The position numbers and the translations under genes were made by a program. A model generated the notes under the pieces. It saw only the letters and a program-made list of their open reading frames with translations. It was not told where the DNA came from and searched no databases. From Camellia lanceoleosa (taxonomy: Eukaryota; Streptophyta; Magnoliopsida; Ericales; Theaceae), in contig CM045761.1 of assembly GCA_025200525.1 (NCBI GenBank), forward strand, positions 95,394,182-95,458,181: a stretch of DNA of 64,000 nt, written 5' to 3'. Shown here in pieces: positions 12,697-24,563 of the stretch (the first letter of the stretch is position 1; every line of letters begins with the position of its first letter).

Positions 12697-14123
12697 GTTT
12701 GATTTGTTAGATTCAACTTATGTTTAAGTTAGATAGTCGTTCGTTGTAGTAATTTCTACCTCACGTCTTTTATTCGGTGTGGTAAATATTCAATGTTGTA
12801 ATAATTCCCCGCCCTATTTCTTTCAATGCCTTGTCATTTATTTATTTATTTTTATATTTGTAAATAAGCATCATATTTTATTGTTCATCATATTTATGCT
12901 TTGCATTTGTATTTCATGCATTCAAATTCAGCTCATTTACATCTGTGGGTTTAATCAATTTCTATGTGATTTTATGTGTAACCCCATGTCTGGAGATGAT
13001 TCAAATGTCATGTGTTAGTAACCAAATGTTTAGTTACATTTTTGTGTTTGTATTGCATTAGAATCTTGAATCTACGATCATACTTTTTTTTTCTAACTTT
13101 GTTTTGTAACTGTTCACGGGATATCGGTAAATATGTAAGTTTTTATACTTTAACATCCCACTTGTGTGTGTTTTTCTTATTATGTTTAGCATTCTACCAT
13201 GTGGCTATTTGCTTACTTGATATAACTATATGAATGCTGGTGGATGGAGGTTGTGTCTCTTAATTTAGAATTATGTTGATTTTTATGTTTGTAAACTCAA
13301 TTTCTTTGAGTAGTACATCTTCAAAACTCTTTCAAAATACATGAAATCAGATTGTTGCTAAATGGATGACATAGTCTATATTTATTTGCTTCACATAGTA
13401 ATTTTTAGGATTTATTAAATAAATAAGAATATGAACATATAAAGCAAATAAAATTCATATTATGGCTTAGTAAAGACTAATCTTTTGATTAGGTGAGTGT
13501 GGGTGCTCAATTAATTACATTCCCCCTTCATACCTAAGATTCTAAGTCAAGCATCCTTGGTTACGACGAACAGTGGCCTTGGCACAAGTCACAGGTTTTC
13601 TAATTTTCCCAAAACATTAGGTGGCTACTCTGAGATCTGATGACGCAATCAATTTCTGGCAAAGGTTTTTGCAATAAAATAGATTTTCTATAAAATTTTC
13701 CAAATCTAGACTCTCATCTACGTTTCACATTGCACTCGCGAGACTAGATCAAAGAAATCAAGGGGTCTGAACTATTTAACGTGCGCCAATACTCAAGTGA
13801 GCAGGGGTGTTCAATTAATGACCTTTCCCCTTAATACCTAAGGTTCCGAGCCAAGCATCCTTGGTTACGGCAAATAGTGGACTTGGCTTGAGTCACGGAT
13901 TTCCTAATTTTTTCAAAATATTAGGTGCCGACTCTAAGATTTAGTGATGCAGTCCATTTATGGAAAAGGTTTTGCAATAAAATGGATTTTCTATAAAAAA
14001 ATAAATAAATAAAAATTTGCCAGATTTAGACTCTATGTTTCACATTGCACTCATGAGAATAGATCAAAAAAGCCAGGGTCTGAACTATTTAGCGCACATG
14101 GGTACCCCCCGGGCGATGAGACC

Positions 14124-14840
14124 GTTTCTGGCAACTCCACTAGGGATTTTATGAAACCTTGACTCAAACTCCATGATGACTTTTATTTTTAATTATATGT
14201 TTATTACATTGCATACATTGGTGCACTTAAAGTCCATGTGTTCCCCAGATACTGGTGGGAGCATAGGCCGGGTTACTTTTGAGACCTTGTGTTAATACTT
14301 TTTAAGATCTGTCCAAAACGTAGCTCCGCTATCTAAGGTTATTGGACTTTGAAAAGAGGCTATATTGACTCTTCCGACTTCCTAGGATATTAACTGGTTA
14401 TTAACTAAAGGGCTCTTTAGTGACGTCACCTTGACTTCAACTCCTAGGGTAGAACCAACCTTGTATATATAGTGAGCTATAGCATCTTCTCAACTTAGGA
14501 CAGGATGCTCCCCCATTTCTAGGATGTATGATACCACTTGTTTGAATAGTGAAACTCTAGATTATTTCAAAGCTAGAACAGGATAACCCTACCCCCCATA
14601 GGGGTGTTTGTTTTCTTTCTTGATATGTGCTATGTATGGAAATCTAGAAATCTATAGAGAGGTTTTCAAATTCAAATCAATGATTCAGATGTATTAGTTT
14701 CTGAGGTTAAGTTTAGTTTTTTGATGGGGCATACAATGATCAGTTGTGCAAATTGAGCTGAAGTGCTACCAGAATTCTGATTGGGGGTTTTGTTTTTGGT
14801 CTTGTTTTTGCTAAGTCGTTCAAGCACCATAGCTTCAGAA
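14124..14840 (+). other. Primer site and leader of element N
   Basis: Primer site TGGCAACTCCACTAGGGA (14128-14145), nearly the same as in element B. The leader matches the B leader in the 'GGATAACCCTACCCCCCATAGG' area (14580) and in CCATAGCTTCAGAA (14827-14840; 60147 in B). It then jumps straight into LTR sequence. No gag follows. Confidence 0.8.
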
Positions 14841-15396
14841 AAAGGAAGAAAAAATGAGAGAAAATTTTGGAAAAATTTTGTTTCACAAAGTCTTAGGAAG
14901 ATAAAATTTTGGAAAAATAATTTTTGTTTCAACAAACCTTAAACCTTTCTATCCACTGATATATACGACCCAAAAATTTCATTAAAGCTTAAACTTGCAA
15001 CTTCTTACTGAGAGCTCAAAGCATACTCCAAGGGTGTTAGGAAGAAAGTTTGGTAATAAGAAAATTCATCTTTTCCTCCAAATGTGAGTTTTTGCACTTT
15101 TCTCATTTATTTATTTATTTATTTATTTATTTATCTTGCCTTTAAATATATAATACAACATGGTAGAAATAGTTACCAGATTTATCTGATGTAATTTCTT
15201 TATTTTCTTGCATTGTTTGACTGTTTTAAATATGTAGTTTTTTTTTTCTTTTAATAATAATGTAAATAATATAATAATATATTAATTATATTATGTTGTA
15301 TATTATTATATTATTATCCTATAATAATATATGTTTTTCGTACGGTGGTGGATGAAACCGCCACACGCACACTTCTCTCAAATATATGTATACTTA

Positions 15397-15492
<96 letters not shown>

Positions 15493-16581
15493 GTTTGATT
15501 TGTTAGATTCAGCTTATGTTGAAATTAGATACTTGTTTGTTGAAATAGTTTCTACCTCGCGTTTTTTATTCGGTGTTGTAAATATTCAGTGTTGTAATAA
15601 TTCATCGCCCTGCTTCTTTCTATCCCTTTTCATTTATTTATTTATATCTGTAAATAAGCATCATATTTTATTATTCATCATATTTATGCTTTGCATTCAC
15701 ATTTCATGCATTCAAATTCGACTCATTTACATCTGTGGGTTTAATTAATTTCTATTTGATTTTTATGCGCTACCTCATGTCATGAGATGATTCACATGTC
15801 AAGCATTAGTAGCTGAATTTTTAGTTGCATTTTTGTGTATGTATTGTGTTAGAATCTTGAATCTGAGATCATGTATGTTTTTCTATCTTTGTTTTGTAGC
15901 TGTTTGCGAGATGTCGGTAAATATGTAAATTTTTATGTTTTAGCATCCTAGTTGTGTGTGTTTTTCTTATTATGTTTAGCATCCGACCATGTGGCTACTT
16001 CCTTACTTGATATAACTGTATAAATGCCGGTGAATGGAGGTTGTATCGCTTAATTTGGAATGATGTTGATTTTCATATGTTGTAAACTCAATTTCTTTGT
16101 GTTGTACATCTTCAAAACTCTTTCCAAATACATGAAATCAGATGTTCCAAAATGAATGACATAATCTATATTTGTTTGTTTCACGTAGTAAATTTTAGGA
16201 TTTATTAAATAATCAGAATATGAAGATATAAAGTAAATAAAACTCATATCATGATTTAGTAGAGACTGATCTTTTGATCGGGTGAATAGGGATACTCAAT
16301 TAATAACCTTCCCCTCTCATACCTAAGGTTCTAAGCCAAGCATCCTTGGTTACGACGAATAGTGATCTTGGCACGAGTCTTGGGTTTCCTAATTTTTTCA
16401 AAATATTAGGTGGCGACTCTAAGATCTGGTGATACAGTCCATTTCTGGCAAAGGTTTTTCTATAAAAGTTTCCAAATCTAGACTCTCATCTACATTTCAC
16501 ATTCCACTCATGAGACTAGATCGAAGAAATCAAGGGTTCAAATTGTTTAATGTGCGCGGGTTCTCCCCGGGCTATGCGACA
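14841..16581 (+). repeat. LTR 2 of element N, 5' truncated
   Basis: Follows LTR 1 from about 12075 to its end, with many point differences and small indels. It ends CTATGCGACA at 16581. The GTTTCTCGCGACCCC that follows looks like a primer site, which a 3' LTR should not have. Confidence 0.8.
15397..15492 (+). repeat. TTA microsatellite in LTR 2 of element N
   Basis: About 32 TTA units, longer than the ~25 of the partner LTR. A TTTA run also lies at 15105-15132. Confidence 0.95.
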
Positions 16582-16596
16582 GTTTCTCGCGACCCC

Positions 16597-17440
16597 AAAA
16601 CCCTGTAATTTCGTGCTAGTCTCATAATCAGCCAGTGTCAACTCCACTTTGTCCTCTTTTACTTTGTCCTAATGACTGTTCCCGCCATGTTCCATTTCGT
16701 TACCAAAGTTCACTTCCTCGTCCTCACTCTCAGATAGCTAGTGACCAAAGAAGACCTCAAATCCGGGGAGACGATCCTTTGTCTCGAGGCTAACCTATGG
16801 TTCAGGAAAGCCACAAAAAGAAAAATTGTCCCCCTCTCTGATAAAACAACCGTTCAAGGTTCCAGGGATCAATTTGTATTTCAATTCATACTACTTGTTA
16901 GTCCTCTTAGCTTTGGCCATTTCTCTCACCTCATCTCCTTCTTCTTCCAATCTTTCCTCGTAGGTCTATACCCTAACCTAAATGAATGAGGATTGTGGGA
17001 AACTTCCCTTATCACATCAATACATTTCCTACCACTCTTTCCAAGTCCCATCCCCAGGATATGTCCTAATTTGCTAATAAAGTAGATTGACTAAGCACTT
17101 AGATACATCCTTTCTTTATCTGCTATGACAGTCTAGACTAACTGGACCTCAGCTAAAGTGAATCCAGAAACAAAAACATCTTCCTTCCCACGATCTATCT
17201 CTAATATTAGGGTTGTCACCTTTTGTGGGGGTTGGATAGATGAATTCCTGAAGACAGTAACAATCACTTCAGCATGCAAGTATTTGACCAATTAAGTCAT
17301 TGTGAAGGAAACGACTTTCATTTCATGCAACCAAGGTTTTCCCAATAACAAATTGAAGGTTGCCGGCACATCCATGAAGTGAAACTTAGTTTCATGCTCT
17401 AAAGGTCCTACCAAAACCTATACCTTGATGGTACCCATGA
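16597..17440 (-). pseudogene. Protease-RT linker of element A pol
   Basis: On minus, from 17440 leftward, the sequence encodes the segment that follows protease in Tat-type polyproteins, with VGPLEHETKF, MDVPATFNLLLG and PWLHEMKVV. Further along is a G-patch-like GLGKSGRKC piece (17030-17060). Several in-frame stops are present. It is the continuation of the protease coding at 26950-27301: the reading sense runs directly across once element F and one CATGA copy are removed. Confidence 0.85.
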
Positions 17441-17962
17441 TGTCACGACCCGAACCCGCCCCTATAGGTTAAGGCCGTAACCGGCCAGTAATCGAGTGAT
17501 TACCTACGGCCTCAATTCAAATAAATCAAGACTCATCAGAGATAAAGGGGCCAAACGGAAGCAATTCAAAAACTTTGTCCATAGAGCCGTGCTTAAATGC
17601 ACACCATAACATTCCAAACATTTATATGTTAATAACTCACATCAAAATATGTACTAACACAAAACGTTGTACATACAGGATCATACAGATTTAAGTCAGT
17701 CAAATCCAAGTTTTATATACAAAAGTAGACCAATGTATTCGCCAATATAACAAAACTAAAAACAAGATCAAAGGCGAAGACAGTCTCGTGTGTGAGACGT
17801 TTGGGCTGACTCCTCAAAACTTAAACTGTTTCTCACAAGTTCACTGGGGCTAGTTTTGGATGTCCCTTGGCTCACCTACATGTACATGAATCAGCATGAC
17901 CGAATGCCCAGTGAATAATATCAAATGAGGAAATATATAAGTAATCATTTTAAAAGTACAGC

Positions 17963-18220
17963 AAACGACCTTCGGCCCAATCATTTATATCCATCGGCCT
18001 TTGGCCCAATCATCTATATCCATCATTCATATCCATCGATCTTCGGCCCAAACATTCATGTCAATCATTCGTATCCATCGGCCTTCGGCCCAATCATTCA
18101 TGTCAATCATTCGTATCCATTGGCCTTTGGCCCAATCATTCATGTCAATCATTCATATCTATCGGCCTTCGGCCCAATCATTCATGTCAATCGGCCTTCG
18201 GCCCAGTTATTTATTTCAAT
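17963..18220 (-). repeat. 42-bp tandem array in the 3' LTR of F
   Basis: Seven units, each with a GGCC-TTC-GGCC-type dyad (GGCC, 3 bases, GGCC) followed by CAATCATTC. The repeated ORFs in both strands here arise because 42 is a multiple of three. Confidence 0.95.
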
Positions 18221-18551
18221 CGTTGTCCGTCATTCAGACTAATGAACTTATAAAACTTACATAAGTGTAAACAATTGGACAACAGTATATGTCAAATATC
18301 TTATTAAGATATTACTCACAGTGATCAGCTTGTGGATTTGCCCCGGAGTTTGACCCTACACATTTCATGAACACAAAAGGGTCACCAACAATTCAATCCA
18401 TTCATTAATTTACATATTCCTCTTTAGGCTTCATTCTTATCTCTCTAACTCGATTACAATGCTCAATGTATGCCTAAGAGTGCTTAGAAGTGAAAGAGAA
18501 CGGAAAACGGAACATAGAATGCATTTTCAGATTTTCAGAAGACAGGGACCC

Positions 18552-18775
18552 CGCTCGAGCGTGGTCTTCCCCGCTCGAGCGGAACCTTAAGGCCTGCAAA
18601 AGTACTGGTTGCATGAAAAATACGCTCGATCGTGCATTCTGGCGCTCGAACGGAAGGCCTGTCAATAAAGCTCCCCCGCTCAAGCGTGAAATACTTCGCT
18701 CGATCAGACATTAAGTCTACAAAAAGTGCTGGGAGCACGAAATTCACGCTCGAGCGGCGGTTTCCCCGCTCGAGT
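18552..18775. repeat. Palindrome cluster CGCTCGAGCG in the 3' LTR of F
   Basis: Eight copies of CGCTCGAGCG or one-base variants, alternating with TGCAAAA(G)TACTGG-type or TGCTGGGAGC blocks. Two perfect copies sit at 18552-18561 and 18572-18581. Related clusters are in LTRs E, H, J and M. Confidence 0.9.
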
Positions 18776-19398
18776 GGCATTCAAACTTTCTGGAAATTCC
18801 AGAACTGTTCTTGGAGTTCAAATTCAATGTTCAAATGTCTCAATTCGTGATTTTTGGCTCAAACTTCATATATTTATGTACTAACATGGTGCAAAGGCCA
18901 AAACATATCATCATGGAGCTCAATTTCAAGAATTAAACACATGCATGTTTCAAATTAGCACTAAACTCCCTTCCATCATACACATTCATGCATTCAAAGC
19001 TCTTATCCTCATGGATTGTACATGCATGTGATGTCTAGCTCCCATTCTCAACTTAGATGACACCAATGGTGATCATACATGAGTTTTAACTACAGTTTAC
19101 ATAGATTTCAAGCTCAAGTATGCAAGTTCCAAACAATTTCATACATGCATGAATATATGGTCCTCCAATTCAACAAAATAACTCAAAACATGCTCTTGAC
19201 CATCAATTAGCTTTGGACATACAAAATTATAACTTAAACTCATGAATTCAAGACCAATTGCTTATCTAGAGGCTCAATCTTCCAAACTATGGCAATTTCT
19301 TGAGGTTAATCCTCCAATTCTTCACAAATTTGAGCCACACACCAAACTCTCCTCTTTTCCCTCTCTCTAGCCGACTCCCCCTCTCTATCTCTTGAGTT

Positions 19399-19408
19399 TT
19401 ATTTAGCC
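19399..19408 (-). promoter_or_regulatory. Candidate TATA box of the F LTR
   Basis: Minus strand reads GGCTAAATAAAACTC, about 380 bases from the LTR start. The partner LTR has GGCTGAATAAAACTC at the same place (about 26557-26567). Position fits, sequence is weak. Confidence 0.35.
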
Positions 19409-19786
19409 AAGAGGAATAACAAGCAGGGTGTATTTTTTGAGTGTATAGTGCCCCCACTAAGTCATAATATAATAATATAGAACAATTGGGTACTAATTCA
19501 TTAATTTAATCAACTTAATCTGGTCCAAATCAATTTTCCAATTAAACTTCACCGTAGGCTCTAAAAATTACGCTAATCACCATGGCGCAATCAATTTTGG
19601 GTTCTGTGGCCGATAAGGCCCCCAATTTAATTTCCAAAGCAAATTATTCAAACAGATATTCCTACGGTGAACAGATGGAACTTCAAAATCGCATGTATTC
19701 ACAAAATGGCACATAAAATCATGCTAAACACATAATCATACACAAGTTAAGGACCAATTAGCATACTACGGAACAGGGGTATCACA

Positions 19787-19804
19787 GTCTTCCCCCCTTT
19801 TTGG
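19787..19804 (-). other. Polypurine tract of element F
   Basis: On minus CCAAAAAGGGGGGAAGAC lies directly before the 3' LTR; it primes plus-strand synthesis. The pol frame is open through it and its stop codon (TGA) lies inside the first five LTR bases. Confidence 0.9.
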
Positions 19805-20099
19805 AAGTTTGGTCCTCCAAACTTAATTTACCTTCATCGGGAAACAAATGTGGATAGTGTAGTCGCATTTCTTCCTCTTTTTCCCATGTAGCTTCCGTTC
19901 CATAATGTTCCTTCCATTCCACTTTCACCATTGGGATGGACTTGCATCCCAATTGTTTCACCTGCCGATCAATAATTTGTTCTGGCCATTCAGCGTATCC
20001 CATATTTTCATCAATAGCTACCCGGTGATAATCAATCACATGAAACGGGTCTCGGAGGTAACCCCTCAACATCGACACATGAAACACATTATGGATTTA
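19787..20099 (-). pseudogene. Chromodomain-like C-terminus of F pol
   Basis: The final part of a chromovirus integrase binds chromatin marks and guides insertion. The open piece from 20087 begins FHVSMLRGY, the usual join to the chromodomain, then carries VKVEWKEHYG, EATWEKEEEM and YPHLFPDE. These match the conserved beta strands and W-E-x-E core of Tekay/Del-type chromodomains. The classic first aromatic-cage residue is not obvious, as is common in this group. The preceding segment is separated from integrase by two stop codons (near 20099 and 20155). Confidence 0.85.
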
Positions 20100-21239
20100 C
20101 TCGAATCCTGGGGGCAAGGCAACTCTATAAGCAACTGGACCAAGCCTCTCCAAAATCTAAAACGGCCCAATGTAACGGGGTGACAACTTGCCCTCTTTCC
20201 CAAATCTGACTTGGCCCTTCATCGAAGAAACACGGATGAACACATGGTCACCAAACTCATACTCAAGAGGTCTTCTCCGAACGTCTGCATAATTCTTTTG
20301 TCGGTCTTGAGCTATTCTGAGCCTTTGCCGAATAGTTTTGATCTTTTCAGAAGTGTCTTGCACAATTTCTGGCCCAAGTAAAGCTCTATCCCCGACCTCT
20401 GTCCAGCAAATAGGTGATCTACACCTCCTACCATACAAAGCCTCGTATGGTGCCATACCAATGCTGGAGTGGAAGCTATTATTATAAGCAAATTCTACGA
20501 GTGGCAAATAATCTTCCCAACTCCCTTGAAAATCCAAAGCGCACATGCAAAGCATATCTTCCAAAGTTTGAATCGTTCGTTCCGATTGCCCGTCTGTCTG
20601 TGGGTGAAATGCAGTACTGAACCTCAGTTCTGTTCCCATAGCTTCCTGTAGACTCTTCCACAATCTAGACACAAATTTCGGATCTCTATCCGATACAATA
20701 GATACTGGAACACTATGTAAACGAACAATCTCATCTACGTAAATAGTGGCCAATCTATAAGCAGTAAACGTAGTTTTGACAGGCAAAAAATGTGCAAATT
20801 TAGTCAGTCTATCAACTACAACCCAAACAGAATCCATACCTCGAGAAGTCCGAGGTAGGCCAACGACGAAATCCATAGTCACATGTTCCCACTTCCACTC
20901 GAGAATAGGGAGAGGTTGAACTAAACCACCTGGTTTCTGATGTTCAGTCTTGACTTGCTGGCATTAGAGGCACTTGGACACATATCTTGCAATCTCTTTC
21001 TTCATTTTAGGCCACCAATAGGTCTGTTTCAAATCCTGGTACATTTTATTGTTGCCCGGGTGCATAGCAAATACAGATCTGTGCGCTTCATCTAAGACCC
21101 TCTGCTTTAGTTCCGGGATATCAGGGACACATATTCTATTCCAGAATTTCAACATTTCATTTGCAATGCTAAATTCTGCTTTTGGACTTGTCTCAAATTC
21201 ATTAATTACCTTCCTGAGGAACTTATCCTCTTTCTATTT
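20100..21239 (-). pseudogene. Integrase of element F
   Basis: The HHCC zinc region is at 20964-21155 (HRSVFAMH ... YVSKCL), with a stop replacing the residue between the two Cys (CL-stop-CQ, a C-to-T type change). The catalytic core is the 241-residue frame 20157-20882. It holds D in TMDFVVGLP, D in VSDRDPKF and E in FHPQTDGQSERTIQTLEDM, so the D,D(35)E set is complete. It is followed by YADVRRRPLEYEFGDHVF and a GPY/F-like SPRYIGPF. Two stops interrupt the approach to the chromodomain-like tail. Confidence 0.93.
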
Positions 21240-21859
21240 CTACTTGATTTCATCAACAATTGCTGGTTCGGCCGTAATAGCGGCTATCAATCCGCCATGT
21301 TCACATATCACCACTTCAATTTCAGACTTCTCAAAGTCTTGTAAAATCTCCCTTTGTTCGGTAAGCAAACAAGCCATACCCCCTGTTGATTTTCTGCTCA
21401 AGGCATCATCCACTGTATTAGCTTTCCCAGGGTGATACTGAATTTCTAGGTCGTAATCTTTTATCAATTCCAACCATCTTCTCTTACGCATATTCAACTC
21501 TTTTTGCGTGAAGAAGTATTTCAGGCTCTTATGATCTGTGTAGACTTCACACTTTGCCCCATACAAATAATGCCGCCAGATTTTCAAAGCAAAAACAACT
21601 GCGACTAGCTCCAGGTCATGTGTTGGATAATTCTTCTCGTGTGGCCTCAATTGCCGGGAAGCGTAGGCAACAACTTTTCCATTCTGCATTAACACACAAC
21701 CCAAACCCTTATATGATGCATCACTGAAAATCACAAAATTCTTAGTACCTGAAGGTAATGTCAAAATTGGTGCAGTGGTCAATCTCGTCTTCAATTCATG
21801 AAAGGCTGATTCTCTTTCTTCGTTCCACTCAAATGGTTGTCCTTTACGTGTCAATTGGG
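21240..21859 (-). pseudogene. RNase H of element F
   Basis: RNase H removes the RNA strand during cDNA synthesis. The frame 21240-21854 carries [10 protein letters not shown] (first Asp), [25 protein letters not shown] (the catalytic Glu region), [14 protein letters not shown] (Asp) and [13 protein letters not shown] (last Asp). The residue set is complete. A 1-base frameshift near 21865-21880 separates it from RT. At its 3' end two closely spaced TAG stops, both explicable as CAG to TAG, separate it from integrase. Confidence 0.93.
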
Positions 21860-22749
21860 TAAAAGAGGCACGGCTAATTTCGAAAAATCCTTCACAAACC
21901 TCATGTAGTACCCAGCTAAGCCCATGAAGCTACGGACTTCTGTTACATTGGTCGGCGTAGGCCAATTCACAATTGCCTCTATCTTCTGCGAGTCCACTGA
22001 AATTCCTTCCTTGTTGATCACATGCCCTAAGAAAACAACTTCATCCAACCAAAACTCACACTTCTTTAGTTTACAAAATAATTCCTGTCCCGAAGTATTT
22101 GTAAAACAGTTCTCAAGTGATGTTCATGTTCAAGTCTATCTTTGGAATATATCAAAATATCATCGATGAAAACTACAACAAACTCATCAAGGTAGGTTTT
22201 AAAAATTCTGTTCATTAAGTCCATAAATGCTGCCGGAGCATTAGTCACTCCAAATGGCATAACAAGGAACTCAAAATGACCATACCTCGTTCTGAATGCG
22301 GTTTTCTCAACATCCTCTGCCTTAACCTTCAGCTGATGATACCCGGATCTCAAATCAATCTTAGAGAACACTTGTGATCCCGGTAGTTGGTCAAATAAAT
22401 CATCAATACGGGGTAGAGGGTATTTGTTCTTTATCGTTACCTTGTTCAGTTCCCGATAATCGATGCACAGGCGCAAAGTACCATCCTTCTTCTTCACAAA
22501 TAACACTGGTGCACCCCAAGGCGAAGTGCTAGGTCGGATAAACCCCTTAACAAGCAGATCTTGCAACTGTTCTTTCAATTCCCTCATTTCAGCAATAGCC
22601 ATTCTATAGGGAGTTTTAGAAATAGGCTGGGTTCCTGGCACAATCTCAATAGTAAATTCTATCTCCCTATCTACCAATTCCCCCGGTAATTCATTTGGGA
22701 ACACATCTGGGAATTCTCTAACAATAGGTATATCATTCAGTTCAACATT
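21860..22749 (-). pseudogene. Reverse transcriptase of element F
   Basis: RT motifs run in order: [81 protein letters not shown] and [10 protein letters not shown]. The FIDD box supplies the catalytic Asp pair. A frameshift near 22095-22105 comes just before the K-x-CEFW-type segment. The next open piece (21851-22048) continues with [12 protein letters not shown] and the connection region. Apart from the shift the domain is well preserved. Confidence 0.95.
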
Positions 22750-23300
22750 TACAGGTTGTTCAGTCAACACATAGCACAGATAACCCTGGCACCCTTTCCT
22801 GATCAGTTTACATGCTTTCATTGCAGATATCAAATAAGGTGGAGGCACTACCCCATTACCCACAAACACAATTTCTTTTTGTTCCGGTGGTTTAAATACA
22901 ACCCTTTTTGTCACACAATCTATGGTAGCACAATACTTGGTCAACCAATCCATGCCCAAAATTACATCGAAATGTCTAAAGTTCAAGGGCAACAAATCTA
23001 CATATAAGGTGGCATCCTCAATGTGCATATCACAAAACCAATATATATAATCACATAACACAGATTCCCCCGATGAAGCAGACACACACAAGAAATATGG
23101 CAATAACTATAGGGGTCTTTTCAGTCTAGATGCAAATGTATATGTCACAAATGAGTGTGTTGATCCAGAATCAATTAATACAAAGACATCCTGATTACAT
23201 ATTGAAATGGTACCTGAGACAACGGCATTGGCATTCCGCGTATCGCCCGGGACAAGCGCAAAAACTCTCCCCTGTCTCACGGTATCTCCGGTGGGAGTAG
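22750..23300 (-). pseudogene. Protease of element F
   Basis: An aspartic protease cuts the polyprotein. FVLIDSGSTHSFV (near 23150-23185) is the active-site loop, here DSG rather than DTG, which is common in plant chromoviruses. The flap/second part follows with [10 protein letters not shown] (about 22940-22970). A stop codon at 23104-23106 falls between the two halves. The long frame 22066-23103 then covers the rest of protease and RT. Confidence 0.9.
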
Positions 23301-24300
23301 GTCCCGTAACATTTCCTGGTTTTGGGACTGATGCTGTTGAACTAACAGCAAATTTTCCACGGTTCTGCTTGCAATCTCTAGCCATATGCCCTTGCTTACC
23401 ACAATTAAAACAAGCTCCTATCACACGGTAGCAAACCCCACGATGCCTATTACCACAAGTGGTACACAACGGGGTTGTGTCTCAAGAAGAATTAGAAGTA
23501 TTCGAGGAGCCCGTATTCTACTTCTTTGAAAACTTCTTCTTTGAGAAGAAGCCCTATCTTTTGCTACCCTTCCAATCAGTTGTGGGTTTAGTTTGTCTGG
23601 CTATATTAGCCTCAGATATTATGGCTCGGTCTAATACCCCAATGTAAGTCTCCAGCTTCAAGACATTCCCTCTCTCTAAAATATCACCTCGGAGCCCACC
23701 TTCAAAATGTCGCGCCTTCTTATAATCATGTCAATCACGTGTATGGCAAACACAGCCAATTCAAAGAATTTGGCCTCATACTTTCACTACGGTCATCTTT
23801 GCCTTGTTTCAGTTCCATAAATTCCGCCACTTTCCTATCCCGACATAATCATGAAAGTACTTGTCATAAAAGATTTCTAAAAACTTTGCCCAATCAGCAT
23901 CTTTGTAACTCTCACGCATCAACATCCACCATCTTCTCGCTTCATCCTCTAGCATAAAGGTGGCTAGAAGTACTTTCTGTGCCTCTGAACATGGGAATAC
24001 TTCAAACAGTTTTTTGATGCCGAGGACCCAAGCTTCAGCTTTCAGAGGATCTAATCCGCCATGGAACTGTGGTGGTTTCATTTTCTTGAACTCTTTGGTG
24101 AGGGCTATGATTCGGTCATCATTCTGATTATCTGGCACAGGGGGTGCCGGAGGCAGAGGTGGCGAATGTGGTCGCTGCCACTGTTGTTGCCACTCATGTT
24201 GCTGTCTTAAGGCTTCTGCCATTTCCTGTAGCAATCTTTCCATTTTGTCTATTCTGGCAATAGAGGACTCCTCCAACTCATCACCTCTTGTTCTCACCAT
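23301..24300 (-). pseudogene. gag of element F
   Basis: The start codon is at 24300. The first open piece (163 residues, to 23809) has a Gln/Pro-rich N-terminus, then KKMKPPQFHGGLDP and DEARRWW, hallmarks of chromovirus gag. A frameshift near 23830 and stops near 23740, 23575, 23520 and 23480 follow. The CCHC zinc knuckle CFNCGKQGHMARDC lies at about 23370-23412 and is intact. Gag packages the RNA. Confidence 0.92.
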
Positions 24301-24547
24301 CTGATTAAACTTGCATTATATTTCATGCAAATATATTTTATGCAAAAGATTTACAAGTATGCGTATATTAAAGAGCATACACATCCAGATAATCTACGAT
24401 GCAGGCAAATCAGAACTTATGGCACATAATCGTTCATATCAAAACATTTATGCATGTACTTGGTGCTTTCAAATTCATACTATGAATGCATTCTAGATCT
24501 TTTCTAGACGCTTATTGCTCTTTTGGACAAGTGTGTGAGTTATTAAC

Positions 24548-24563
24548 TGGTGCTCTGATACCA
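24548..24563 (-). other. Primer binding site of element F (initiator tRNA-Met)
   Basis: The minus strand reads TGGTATCAGAGCACCA, three bases inside the 5' LTR. TGGTATCAGAGC is the standard initiator-Met complement used by plant Ty3/gypsy chromoviruses. Confidence 0.95.

Larger units (their letters stand above)
11701..14123 (+). repeat. LTR 1 of element N
   Basis: Starts TACAGACACCCC, the family terminus TGTAGACACCCC with one change. It ends GATGAGACC directly before a primer site. It is close to LTR I (28088 on) at the start ('GGCCCTA(A/T)GACTTGGGCA'). It contains a TATA-like site at 11995, a TTA microsatellite at 12622-12696 and, near 13490-13800, a partly repeated 'GTG(A/G)GTGCTCAATTAAT' block. 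Confidence 0.85.
11701..16596 (+). mobile_element. Element N: LTR-leader-LTR remnant with gag-pol deleted
   Basis: It consists of a complete LTR (11701-14123), a primer site, a leader to about 14840, then a second LTR lacking its 5' ~370 bp (14841-16581), and a short primer-site-like piece (16582-16596). Leader and second LTR join at an A-rich microhomology. It is inserted in minus-strand pol of element A. No matching duplication is found (TCCTC before 11701, GTTTC after 16581). The right edge is therefore probably a deletion break, not a true LTR edge. Confidence 0.75.
17441..19786 (-). repeat. 3' LTR of element F (2346 bp)
   Basis: Plus view TGTCACGACCC ... GGGTATCACA. It contains a 7-unit 42-bp tandem array (17963-18220) and eight CGCTCGAGCG-type palindromes (18552-18775). 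It is 32 bp shorter than its partner, mostly because it has one fewer array unit. Differences from the partner are crowded in the first ~170 bases and around 18530-18600; much of 18850-19780 is nearly identical. Confidence 0.97.

Noticed and set aside
12527..12727. Isoleucine-rich frame, and a similar one at 15386-15748
   Set aside because: Translation of TTA microsatellites.
17925..18264. Repetitive open frames on both strands
   Set aside because: They follow the 42-base tandem array, whose length is a multiple of three. No start context or family likeness. The same applies to 25051-25432.
24548..24563. tRNA-like match
   Set aside because: Only the primer binding site complementary to the initiator tRNA 3' end; no tRNA fold.
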